From Flavobacterium branchiarum (GTDB lineage: Bacteria > Bacteroidota > Bacteroidia > Flavobacteriales > Flavobacteriaceae), in NCBI RefSeq assembly GCF_030409845.1, contig NZ_JAUFQQ010000005.1:2108001-2172000 (forward strand): DNA of 64,000 bases, written 5' to 3'. Made by a program: the position numbers and the translations under genes. Below, one piece after another: positions 48,585-56,100 of this stretch; the first letter of the stretch is position 1; every line of letters begins with the position of its first letter. The notes under the pieces are model-generated. The model saw nothing but the letters and a program-made list of their open reading frames with translations. It was not told where the DNA came from and did no database searches.

Positions 48585-48713
48585 TTAAACTTTAATAAAC
48601 AAATTATATTCTCCAAACAATCCAATTCTAGATTTAAAACCGGCACGCAAAAACTTATATCGAAACGGATCAATTATTAAATAAAAAACTGGAAGATTAT
48701 AGTTATTAATCAT
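48585..48713 (-). pseudogene. 42-codon fragment overlapping truncated family-A gene
   Basis: An ATG overlapping the stop of the upstream fragment (ATGA) opens a frame ending ...FGEYNLFIKV. It contains RYKFLRAGFKSRIG, which looks like the C-terminal end of a larger lost protein. It could be an overprinted remnant; I do not think it is a functional gene. Confidence 0.4.
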
Positions 48714-48850
48714 TTTTGTAAAGAATGATTAATATTTAGCAAGCTAAGTAAATTATTTGTTCGTGAAAAAGAAATGAAGCCAATTACTGGCATTTCAGGT
48801 GAAGTATTATAGCTCATACTAGAAATATATAAATATTTGTAAATTTTCAT
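48710..48850 (-). pseudogene. Truncated family-A small membrane protein
   Basis: This 46-codon frame begins MKIYKYLYISSMSYNTSPEM and lines up with the first 45 residues of the family-A genes (MKIYKMIYY, then VPEVPV, then QTNHLITIVN versus SRTNNLLSLLN). It ends at a TGA before the membrane segments. It directly follows a toxin-tip relic, as the intact family-A gene at 52076 does. Confidence 0.7.
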
Positions 48851-48854
48851 AGTT

Positions 48855-49005
48855 TTAGTCTTTTAGTAGTTTGCTTTCCTAGCAACCATTTTTCTCTTTC
48901 TAAATATTGATAGCTTGCTGAGTTCTTCCCCAAAAACAAATCAGTATATCCCTCTGTATCTCTTATCTAAAGTGCTGAAATATTCCAACCAATTAACTCG
49001 ATTCT
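48855..49005 (-). pseudogene. Toxin-tip relic 4 (type I tail)
   Basis: The minus strand reads ELIGWNISAL, stop, IRDTEGYTDLFLGKNSASYQ, then YLERE; after a frameshift it continues KNGC, stop, ESKLLKD, stop. It matches relic 1 (NTEAYNHLFFGKNSTRYQYL ... NGWYESKLLKD) with several lesions. It ends 4 bp before the ATG of the truncated family-A copy. There is no start codon for a longer protein. Confidence 0.7.
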
Positions 49006-49008
49006 CAT

Positions 49009-49374
49009 TTAAAGTTCTTTATAAAAATGATATGTAATAGCAACTAAAATATATGAAGCAATATTATATGCATCTAGTAAAAAAGAATATTTACCTAAGG
49101 AATAGGAGTCATCTTTAATTATGATTGCTCCATTGCCTTTTATTTTAAAATAATAATAATTACTCAGATGAAACAAAATCGGCGCGATAAGTGCTATCTT
49201 TCTAATATCATAATCAATATTCATTCTAGTAAAAATCATTATCATATTAGTGATTGTTATTAAATTACTAGTCTGTGTAAGCGCTAACATTATATATACA
49301 GGTGTTTGTGGAACAGCATTTTTTTTTGAGCTTAGCAGAAAAAAATGATAATAAATCATTTTGTAAATTTTCAT
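49009..49374 (-). CDS. Family-A small membrane protein (candidate immunity protein), copy A2
   Basis: The 121-residue protein starts MKIYKMIYYHFFLLSSKKNA and has three or four hydrophobic segments (VYIMLALTQTSNLITITNMI, IALIAPILFHLSNYYYF, NIASYILVAITYHFY). A conserved cytoplasmic-type loop reads KGNGAIIIKDDSYSLGKYSF. It is closely related to the genes at 50680 and 52076. It lies 44 bp after a family-B gene and just before toxin-tip relic 4. An inner-membrane immunity role is inferred from this context. Confidence 0.7.
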   Translation of the reverse strand: MKIYKMIYYHFFLLSSKKNAVPQTPVYIMLALTQTSNLITITNMIMIFTRMNIDYDIRKIALIAPILFHLSNYYYFKIKGNGAIIIKDDSYSLGKYSFLLDAYNIASYILVAITYHFYKEL

Positions 49375-49418
49375 AGTTTTGGGTTAACTGTTTAAGTTTA
49401 GGAAGTAGAATCTAATAG

Positions 49419-49805
49419 CTACTTCCCACAATATGTTTCTAACAGATATTTTGTGTAAAAAGCTCCCCAAAACAAAAAAGATAGTGTTACAATAAAAAAT
49501 AAAAGCACCATTACTATAGTTAATTTATGATTTGAAAAAAACATGGGCTTTTCTTTTACTATTTTTCTTGCTCTTCCAGATTTATGAAAAAAGTAGTAAT
49601 TAAACAAAAGAAACAAACAAATTGGTAGAAACATCAATAAATTAGTCATTTCATAACAAAAAAACTTTATTAGAAGAATGCTTAAAGTTACACTCAAAAC
49701 GAAACCCTCAGATGCACTTAGAGCCATTGTCGTTAAAAGATGAGGCTCGTCATCTTTTAATACTTTGATATAAAATAAAAAGTAATAATAATATATGACA
49801 TTCAT
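49419..49805 (-). CDS. Family-B small membrane protein (candidate immunity protein), copy B3
   Basis: The 128-residue protein begins MNVIYYYYFLFYIKVLKDDE and has four hydrophobic segments. The loop NYYFFHKSGRARKIVKEKPM and the C-terminal FYTKYLLETYCGK are shared by all three family-B copies. It shares overall layout (short N-terminal helix, paired helices, charged loop, last helix) with family A, so the families may be distantly related. It starts 33 bp after copy B2. Confidence 0.7.
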   Translation of the reverse strand: MNVIYYYYFLFYIKVLKDDEPHLLTTMALSASEGFVLSVTLSILLIKFFCYEMTNLLMFLPICLFLLFNYYFFHKSGRARKIVKEKPMFFSNHKLTIVMVLLFFIVTLSFLFWGAFYTKYLLETYCGK

Positions 49806-49838
49806 AATTTTTTGTCTTTATATGTTTAGTTATTTAAG

Positions 49839-50225
49839 TCAGCTACCACAATATGTTTCTAGAAGATATTTTGTGTAAATCGGACCCCAAAACATAAACG
49901 ATAATGTTATTATAAAAAACAATAAAGTTGTAATCACAGATAATTTATGATTAAAAAAAAACATGGGTTTTTCTTTTGTGATTTCAATTGCTTTTCCCGA
50001 TTTGTTGAAAAACAAATAATTAATAATAAGCACTACTAATTGTACGATAATCATAATCCATTTGTCTATTAAATAACAATATTGATGAATTGATATAATA
50101 TTTAAAATGAAATTTATAACAAATCCTTCAGACATAGATAATGCAAAAACTGTTGTTGCATATGGTTCATCGTCTTTAGATATTTTTATATAAAACAAAT
50201 AGTAGTAGTAATAAATGGTTTTCAT
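49839..50225 (-). CDS. Family-B small membrane protein (candidate immunity protein), copy B2
   Basis: The 128-residue protein begins MKTIYYYYYLFYIKISKDDE. It has the family-B loop NYLFFNKSGKAIEITKEKPM and C-terminus IYTKYLLETYCGS. It stands directly downstream of toxin-tip relic 3, which carries the type II tail. It is diverged from B1 and B3 in the hydrophobic segments but not at the loop or the C-terminus. This pattern could reflect specificity differences, which is an inference. Confidence 0.7.
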   Translation of the reverse strand: MKTIYYYYYLFYIKISKDDEPYATTVFALSMSEGFVINFILNIISIHQYCYLIDKWIMIIVQLVVLIINYLFFNKSGKAIEITKEKPMFFFNHKLSVITTLLFFIITLSFMFWGPIYTKYLLETYCGS

Positions 50226-50244
50226 TTAATTAATTTTTGATTGA

Positions 50245-50435
50245 TATGCCTAATTTTCTTCTACCCACGGTAATCAAGTTTCTTGTTTCCTATCTTGGCA
50301 TGAACTACCATGATTTGTTCCTTTGGTAATTATCAGCCAATTCCTCATAAGTTGAATGAGTATTGGTTGATTGTTCTGTTATTGCAACCGCGCTACGGAT
50401 TATAGTAGTCAAGCGAATTAAGGGTTGTGTTTACA
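50245..50435 (-). pseudogene. Toxin-tip relic 3 (type II tail, heavily decayed)
   Basis: A frame on the minus strand reads SAVAITEQSTNTHSTYEELA, then DNYQRNKSW and a stop. It shares SAVAI, QSxNTHxT and DNYQ with relic 2 (SAVAIINQSPNTHATLGRPI ... TDNYQEWYRN), with the central segment deleted. A GIG-TGA remnant of the GIGW motif is visible in another frame. It lies just upstream of the family-B gene at 50225. Confidence 0.6.
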
Positions 50436-50665
50436 TTTTCTAGGTTCTCAGCAAAGACCTAACAGGTTTTTAAAACCTGTTAGGTGTACTCAGAAGAACA
50501 ACGGGATTCTATTTCAACTTTTGATTCGCATTAAGAATGAATCATTGAATAGAAAACTTTATCGGTTGTTATCTCAATAGTTTTAAAATCGTCTTCTTAA
50601 TTTTTTAGGTTCTCGGCAAAGACCTAACAGGTTTTAAAAACCTGTTAGGTCTACTCAGAAGAATA
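50370..50665. repeat. Duplicated spacer with two 31-bp palindromes (copy 1)
   Basis: The stretch from ATTGCAACCGCGCTACGGAT through two palindromes (50456-50485 and 50621-50651; GACCTAACAGG...CCTGTTAGGT) is repeated almost identically at 51643-51925. Between the palindromes both copies share TTTGATTCGCATTAAGAATG. The palindromes match a dispersed type of intergenic palindrome and can form strong hairpins. This spacer and the relic beside it are the only content between the genes at 50225 and 50680. Confidence 0.8.
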
Positions 50666-50679
50666 ACAGGATTCATGTT

Positions 50680-51045
50680 TTAAGACTCTTTATAAAAATA
50701 ATATGTTAGTATCATTATAAAATGGGATGAAATATTAAAAACTCTAAGTAAAAAAGAATATTTACCTAAAGAATAGGAGTCATCTTTAATTATGATAGCT
50801 CCATTGCCTTTTGTACTAAAATAATAATGATTTATTAAATAGAATAAAACGGGACCAATTAGTACTATTTTACCAACATCATAATTAATATTCATTCTAG
50901 TAACTATCATTATTATATTAGTGATTGTTATTAAATTACTAGTCTGCGTAAGCGATAACAATGTATATACAGGTACTTCTGGAACAGTATTTTTTTTTGA
51001 GCTTTTTAAAAAAAAGTAATAATAAATCATTTTGTAAATTTTCAT
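50680..51045 (-). CDS. Family-A small membrane protein (candidate immunity protein), copy A1
   Basis: The 121-residue protein begins MKIYKMIYYYFFLKSSKKNT and has the same segments and KGNGAIIIKDDSYSLGKYSF loop as the 49009 copy. Variation is concentrated in the membrane segments. It follows family-B copy B1 by 44 bp. That B-A pair and its spacer are duplicated as a block at 49009-49805. Confidence 0.7.
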   Translation of the reverse strand: MKIYKMIYYYFFLKSSKKNTVPEVPVYTLLSLTQTSNLITITNIIMIVTRMNINYDVGKIVLIGPVLFYLINHYYFSTKGNGAIIIKDDSYSLGKYSFLLRVFNISSHFIMILTYYFYKES

Positions 51046-51089
51046 AGTTTTGGGTTACCTGTTTGAGTTTAGGAAGTAGAACCTAATAG

Positions 51090-51476
51090 CTACTTCCCAC
51101 AATATGTTTCTAAAAGATATTTTGTTAAAATTGAGCCCCATATTATTGAGGTACCAAACACAATAAAAAATGAAATAGTTGACAATATTGAAATTCGATT
51201 GCTAGAATAGAACATTGGTTTTTCTTTAATTATTCTGATTGCTCTTCCAGATTTATAATAGTATAAATAATTAAACATATTCGCCAAACCAATAATACTC
51301 ATCCAAATTAGATTACTTGTTTGTTTACATTGGTAGATTATTGATATTACCTGTATGATTATATTTATAATGAATCCTTCTGTAGCACTTATTGCAAGTA
51401 TGGTTAGCATATGAGGCTCATTATCTTTGATAATTCTGATGTAAAATAAATAGAAGTAATAATATATAACATCCAT
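51090..51476 (-). CDS. Family-B small membrane protein (candidate immunity protein), copy B1
   Basis: The 128-residue protein begins MDVIYYYFYLFYIRIIKDNE and has the loop YYYKSGRAIRIIKEKPMFYS and the C-terminus ILTKYLLETYCGK. It starts 29 bp after the stop of toxin-tip relic 2 (type II tail). It is diverged from B2 and B3 in the middle two hydrophobic segments. Confidence 0.7.
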   Translation of the reverse strand: MDVIYYYFYLFYIRIIKDNEPHMLTILAISATEGFIINIIIQVISIIYQCKQTSNLIWMSIIGLANMFNYLYYYKSGRAIRIIKEKPMFYSSNRISILSTISFFIVFGTSIIWGSILTKYLLETYCGK

Positions 51477-51505
51477 AATTTTTTTATTTAATATCCAAAA
51501 TTTCT

Positions 51506-51715
51506 TTATCTAAAGTGGGGGCAAACGTTTCTGTACCACTCTTGATAGTTGTCTGTTTTTGAAATAAATCTGCCTAATTCCCAGCCTATTCCCCAAGCAC
51601 CCCCCCTATAGGTCTTCCTAATGTTGCATGAGTATTGGGTGATTGATTTATTATTGCAACCGCGCTACAGATTGTACTAGTAAACGAATCAAAGGTTGCG
51701 AATACAATTTTTAGG
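51506..51715 (-). pseudogene. Toxin-tip relic 2 (type II tail) with G7 frameshift
   Basis: The minus strand reads SAVAIINQSPNTHATLGRPI, then after a -1 frameshift GGAWGIGWELGRFISKTDNY and QEWYRNVCPHFR, stop. The shift falls in a run of seven G (plus-strand C7 at 51600-51606); six G would join the two frames. There is no start codon; the upstream end merges with a palindrome. GIGWELGR-type motifs are typical of flavobacterial Rhs C-termini, as I recall; this was not checked. Confidence 0.7.
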
Positions 51716-51925
51716 TTCTCAGTAAAGACCTAACAGGTTTTTAAAACCTGTTAGGTCTACTCAGAAGAATAACGGGATTCTATTTCAACTTTTGATTCGC
51801 ATTAAGAATGAATCATTGGATAGAAACTTTTTCGGTTGTTATCTTAATAGTTTTAAAATTCACTTCTTAATTTTTTAAGTTCTCAGCAAAGACCTAACAG
51901 GTTTTTAAAACCTGTTAGGTCTAAT
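51643..51925. repeat. Duplicated spacer with two 31-bp palindromes (copy 2)
   Basis: This is the second copy of the spacer described at 50370-50665, with palindromes at 51727-51757 and 51891-51921. The interval 51926-52075 that follows holds nothing I recognise. Confidence 0.8.
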
Positions 51926-52075
51926 CATTTACTATTAGTTAGAAAAACAATATTTTTTATGATTAAAACAGTTTCAATGAGCTATCAAGTTGCTTTTGAA
52001 CATTGATGTAGCAAATTGTAATTGGTTTGTTTGCTTTAGATGTTTTGGTCTAGAACAATAGGAGTAAGGTGTTTT

Positions 52076-52465
52076 TTATAAAAAGGGTGTTTTTCCTTTT
52101 AATAACTCTCTATAAATATAATAGGTTAGTATCATTATGAAAAATGATGAAACATTATAAATAGTAAGTAAAAAAGAATATTTACCTAAGGAATAAGAGT
52201 CATCTTTAATTATAATAGCTCCATTGCCTTTTTTACCAAAATAGCGATAGTTTATTAAATAAAATAAAATCGGACCAATAAGTGCTATTTTTGTAACATC
52301 ATAAACAATATTTATTCTAGTAATTATCATTATTATATTAACGATAGTTATTAAATGATTAGTCTGTATAAGCGATAATAATGTATATACAGGTACTTCT
52401 GGGACAGCATTTTTTTTTGAGCTTAGCAGAAAAAAATGATAATAAATCATTTTGTAAATTTTCAT
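52076..52465 (-). CDS. Family-A small membrane protein (candidate immunity protein), copy A3
   Basis: The 129-residue protein begins MKIYKMIYYHFFLLSSKKNA, with the family-A loop KGNGAIIIKDDSYSLGKYSF and a slightly longer C-terminal tail (YIYRELLKGKTPFL). Its ATG lies only 4 bp after the stop of toxin-tip relic 1, the spacing expected of a toxin-immunity pair. Confidence 0.72.
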   Translation of the reverse strand: MKIYKMIYYHFFLLSSKKNAVPEVPVYTLLSLIQTNHLITIVNIIMIITRINIVYDVTKIALIGPILFYLINYRYFGKKGNGAIIIKDDSYSLGKYSFLLTIYNVSSFFIMILTYYIYRELLKGKTPFL

Positions 52466-52469
52466 ATTT

Positions 52470-52735
52470 TTAATCTTTTAATAGTTTGCTTTCATACCAG
52501 CCGTTTTGTCTCTCTAGATATTGGTATCTTGTTGAATTTTTTCCAAAAAATAAATGATTATAGGCTTCAGTATTTGTTATCCAGGGGCCTAAAACATTCT
52601 AACCAAGTGTCCAACCAATTCCGAAAATACTTCCTTTTGCTGCGGCTAATTGAATACTAATACAGCTATGCGTAGCTTTATTCTTACCTTGAGCTATGTG
52701 TTTTAGGGGGACTAATACGTAGGGGTTTGTATTGA
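52470..52735 (-). pseudogene. Toxin-tip relic 1 (type I tail), one in-frame stop
   Basis: The minus-strand frame runs KNKATHSCISIQLAAAKGSI, FGIGWTLG, a TAG, then NVLGPWITNTEAYNHLFFGK, NSTRYQYLERQNGWYESK and LLKD, stop. The single TAG (52599-52601) would be CAG (Gln) with one base change. There is no start codon or upstream promoter. The GIGW motif matches relic 2. Upstream of it, the frame can be followed to about 52735 before it meets the intergenic junction. Confidence 0.75.
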
Positions 52736-52748
52736 CTAGTTAGTTTTT

Positions 52749-53117
52749 TTATAAATGTGTTGCTATATAGATACTTCTAGAGATATTTAATAAAATTATC
52801 ATAATTATAAAATCGATAATCAAAAGGGAAGAAATTAGAATCTTTTTATTTCTTGAGATAGTATATTTTAACACCCAATTATACTCTTTCTTTCTAAGAA
52901 TGATAGCAAAGAACAATAACATTGGTAAAAGTAGTAGTAATGGGAAAACTTTATTCAAAGAAAAAAACAATAACAATATAACTTCCACATTAATCATTAT
53001 AATTCCAGACATAATTATAATTGGAAAAATAAACCAATAGTCTCCTTTCTCTTTATAAAAGAAAATGTAAATTTTTGAAAAGAAAACAAAAAGGAGTTCA
53101 ATAATTTTATATACCAT
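52749..53117 (-). CDS. Small membrane protein next to the Rhs gene (candidate cognate immunity protein)
   Basis: The 122-residue protein begins MVYKIIELLFVFFSKIYIFF and has three or four hydrophobic segments, ending NISRSIYIATHL. Its sequence differs from families A and B, but the layout (charged N-terminus, membrane pair, basic loop RKKEYNWVLKYTISRNKKI, last helix) is alike. It starts 11 bp after the stop of the 2256-residue Rhs gene, the usual place for the immunity gene of the active toxin tip. That role is an inference. Confidence 0.7.
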   Translation of the reverse strand: MVYKIIELLFVFFSKIYIFFYKEKGDYWFIFPIIIMSGIIMINVEVILLLFFSLNKVFPLLLLLPMLLFFAIILRKKEYNWVLKYTISRNKKILISSLLIIDFIIMIILLNISRSIYIATHL

Positions 53118-53128
53118 TTTTTTTATTT

Positions 53129-56100
53129 TTAATTTCTTACTCGGGTATTGTCGATTTTTATTTTTCGAAGTTCATAAAAATCGATTGATTTATGTGTGAA
53201 ATAAGTTGAAGTACTGCGGACACCCATGAAATAAAAGGCTGAAATTCCAGTGCCGTACGGAGGAGCGTACGAAAGTGCTGTCATAAATATATCTGTCACT
53301 AGAACTGGCCCTGAGATACGTCCTTCGGAATATTCAATTAGAGACATTCCTAAACCCAATGTACTTGTAGCATATCCGGCTATTCTAACACTTTTGCCAA
53401 AACTATTTAAAGAATTAGTACTAGTTTTAGTTCCTTCCATATAAACCTTTCCATCTGTAATTCCTGATGAAGAATTCATAAACTCATAATTATTGTTCGG
53501 ATTATAACTTTGAATTTTGAAATTATTTAAGTTAGCCAATTTATCTATTTTAGAACTATATTTATCTATTCCAAAACCAATTCCTACTAATGTAGTGTTT
53601 GTAGCTAAAACAGGTGCAGCTTTTAAATTTCGATATATACTAGGGGTATTCATGCTGTTCATATTCACATAACTACTTCTATTAACAGGTTCATTATTTT
53701 TATTACGACCAAATATGTTATTAAGGCTTATTTTGTCTTTTCTCCATCTGTCCCATTTTTTAAAATTAAAATTTCTGTTTGCCCAATCTTTAATGCCTAA
53801 ATCATCCCAATTGTCTTTTAAGTACTGAAGTGCATTTCCTATAAGGGTTTGGCTGGTTTCATTTGGGCCACAATCTACACAATCTTTCCCATTTCCAGAA
53901 GCTTGATTTCCGCTAGGGTCTGTGTATTTTAAGGGGTTGTTCAATACATAACCATATTGATTGTAATTTTGCGTATTGGTTGGATCCTGTATGTAATTGT
54001 CTACAGATAAAAAACGGTGTAACATTGGGTCATATAATCTAGCATTCATATTTATAAGCCCAACGCTTTGTAGGTGTTCGTGTCCTGTATAGCCACGATC
54101 TAATACTATTAGTTCGGGGAGATCATTTCCTTTTCCATCCTGTACTTTGCTTATTTTTCCCCAAGCATCGTAAAGTCGTTTCTCGAGTACTACGCCATTA
54201 GCATCTGTAATAGCCATGATACTGCCTTGGTAATCGCGATGTAAATACAAATAATCGGGAGTGTTATCTCCGTCACTTTTTGCTACTATTGGAGCCGAAT
54301 AACCATCTCCTGCAATATAGGTTATAAATTCTAACGCACCTGTTACGGTGTTTTGTTTTATTTCCATACTACCATCTGCAGCATAGTGTTTTTGTGATGG
54401 TTTTGATGTATTACTGTTTTGTAAATTACCATAAAACATAGAACTACGTTGGTTATTGTCGTTATAAGTAAAGTTAATTACATCAACTCCTGTTTCTTTT
54501 ATTTGCACAGGACTCTTAAACGCGTTATAATCAACAGTAAGTTTTAGGTTTCTATTACTTAAAGGATTTCTATCAGTTCTCTGTAAGGTTATCTCATCAA
54601 AAAGAACATCGCCTGTGTCTTTTTTTGTACCTACTATATTTAAACGAACTCGCAACTGCTTGATAGCAGCTGGTATTGTAAACGTTTTTCGTATATAAAT
54701 ACAACTGTCTTTGGTTTTTGTAGTTAGAATTTCAGTTTTAAAAGCATCGGTTTCGTTATCCTTGTATTCTAGTAATTGTATTTCTGCCTTAGGGCCCGAG
54801 GATAACACTCTAGCAGAGAAGGTGTATTCGGTATCGGTTGCATTGTCTATCTGAATTATTTTATCGGATGTAACGTAATTGATGTTATTCGGTTCGGCTG
54901 TAGTTAGCAGCAATCCATAATCTCCAATACAGGCTGGATTTCTATAGGTGATTTTTTCTGCCTCATAAGCATCTGTAGCCCATCCTGTATTATCCTCCAT
55001 TCCATCATAAAAGACCAAACCTCTTTCTTTATAATAATTCTCTGCCTCTGGGGTTAGCTCAATAGACGTATTTTGGTTGGGTTTCGTTTCTTCTTCATAT
55101 TTGTAGGTTCCCAGATTGTTCTCTTTTATTCTACCTGAGGGCTCATAATTTTGAGTTTCTTGTTCTCCAATGCTATTGGTGAATTGGGTTAATCTTTCTA
55201 GGTCGTCATACTCAAAAACTTCGCCCCAATTACCAAACATTGTATTGGTACGGCTATTTAGATTGTCGGTTTTTTTATCAAAATCTGTTTCAAGAGTCAT
55301 GATATTACTTGTCGGTTCAGCTGTTTTATCATGTTGTATTTTTTTAAGGTAGCCAGCTGCATCATACTCGTTGGTCATCTTTATGCCATTACCAATTGTA
55401 TTCTCTAGTATTTGCCCCTTTGCATTGAGTGTATTTGTTTGCCATAATACTTGCGATGTGGCATTGTCGAGGATTTGGTATACAGCGCCATTTTTATAGT
55501 TGTATTTTGTGGTCAGAGCACTAGATTTACTTCCTATTTCGGCCTTTTTGGTTTCCGTATCGATTCTTCCTAAATCATCGTAGGTAAACGTTTTTGTAAA
55601 TCTGGCATACCCTATTTTGTCTTCCACAATAGTTACTACTCTTTTATAATCGGGATCATAAGTAAGTTTTGTAATTATTGTATTGAATCCTGTAGGTTGA
55701 AGCTTGTCTGTAAAAGTTGTTACAGTAGGTAGTTTTGTAGTTGGATCATAGGCATAGGTTGTTTCACTATCTGTAAATGGTCCTGTTATCGTTTTCTTTA
55801 TTGGTTTGCCTACTGCATCGCGTGTTATGGTCGTTATTACACCGCCGTTTTGAGAAGTTTCGGTGTTAAGTTCTCCAAAATCATTTGTATCATAAGCAAA
55901 AGTTCCCGCAGTAGCATCCCTTAATTTGGTTTTGCGCCCCCAGCCATCTTGCTCTATTTTTATAGTTGTACCGTTGTAGCTGGTCTGTTTTAAATTTCCA
56001 TTAGCAAAATAGCTATAATTGATGGTTCCACCAGTGTTTTCTTTCATAGATACAATACCTCCCAAGGCATTTTTGGTTGCTATTTTGTTTTTTAGTCCAT

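Noticed and set aside
50456..51921. Palindromes considered as ordinary gene terminators
   Set aside because: They occur in pairs inside a duplicated spacer, not right after stop codons, and their sequence is conserved between copies, which fits repeat elements better than independent terminators.
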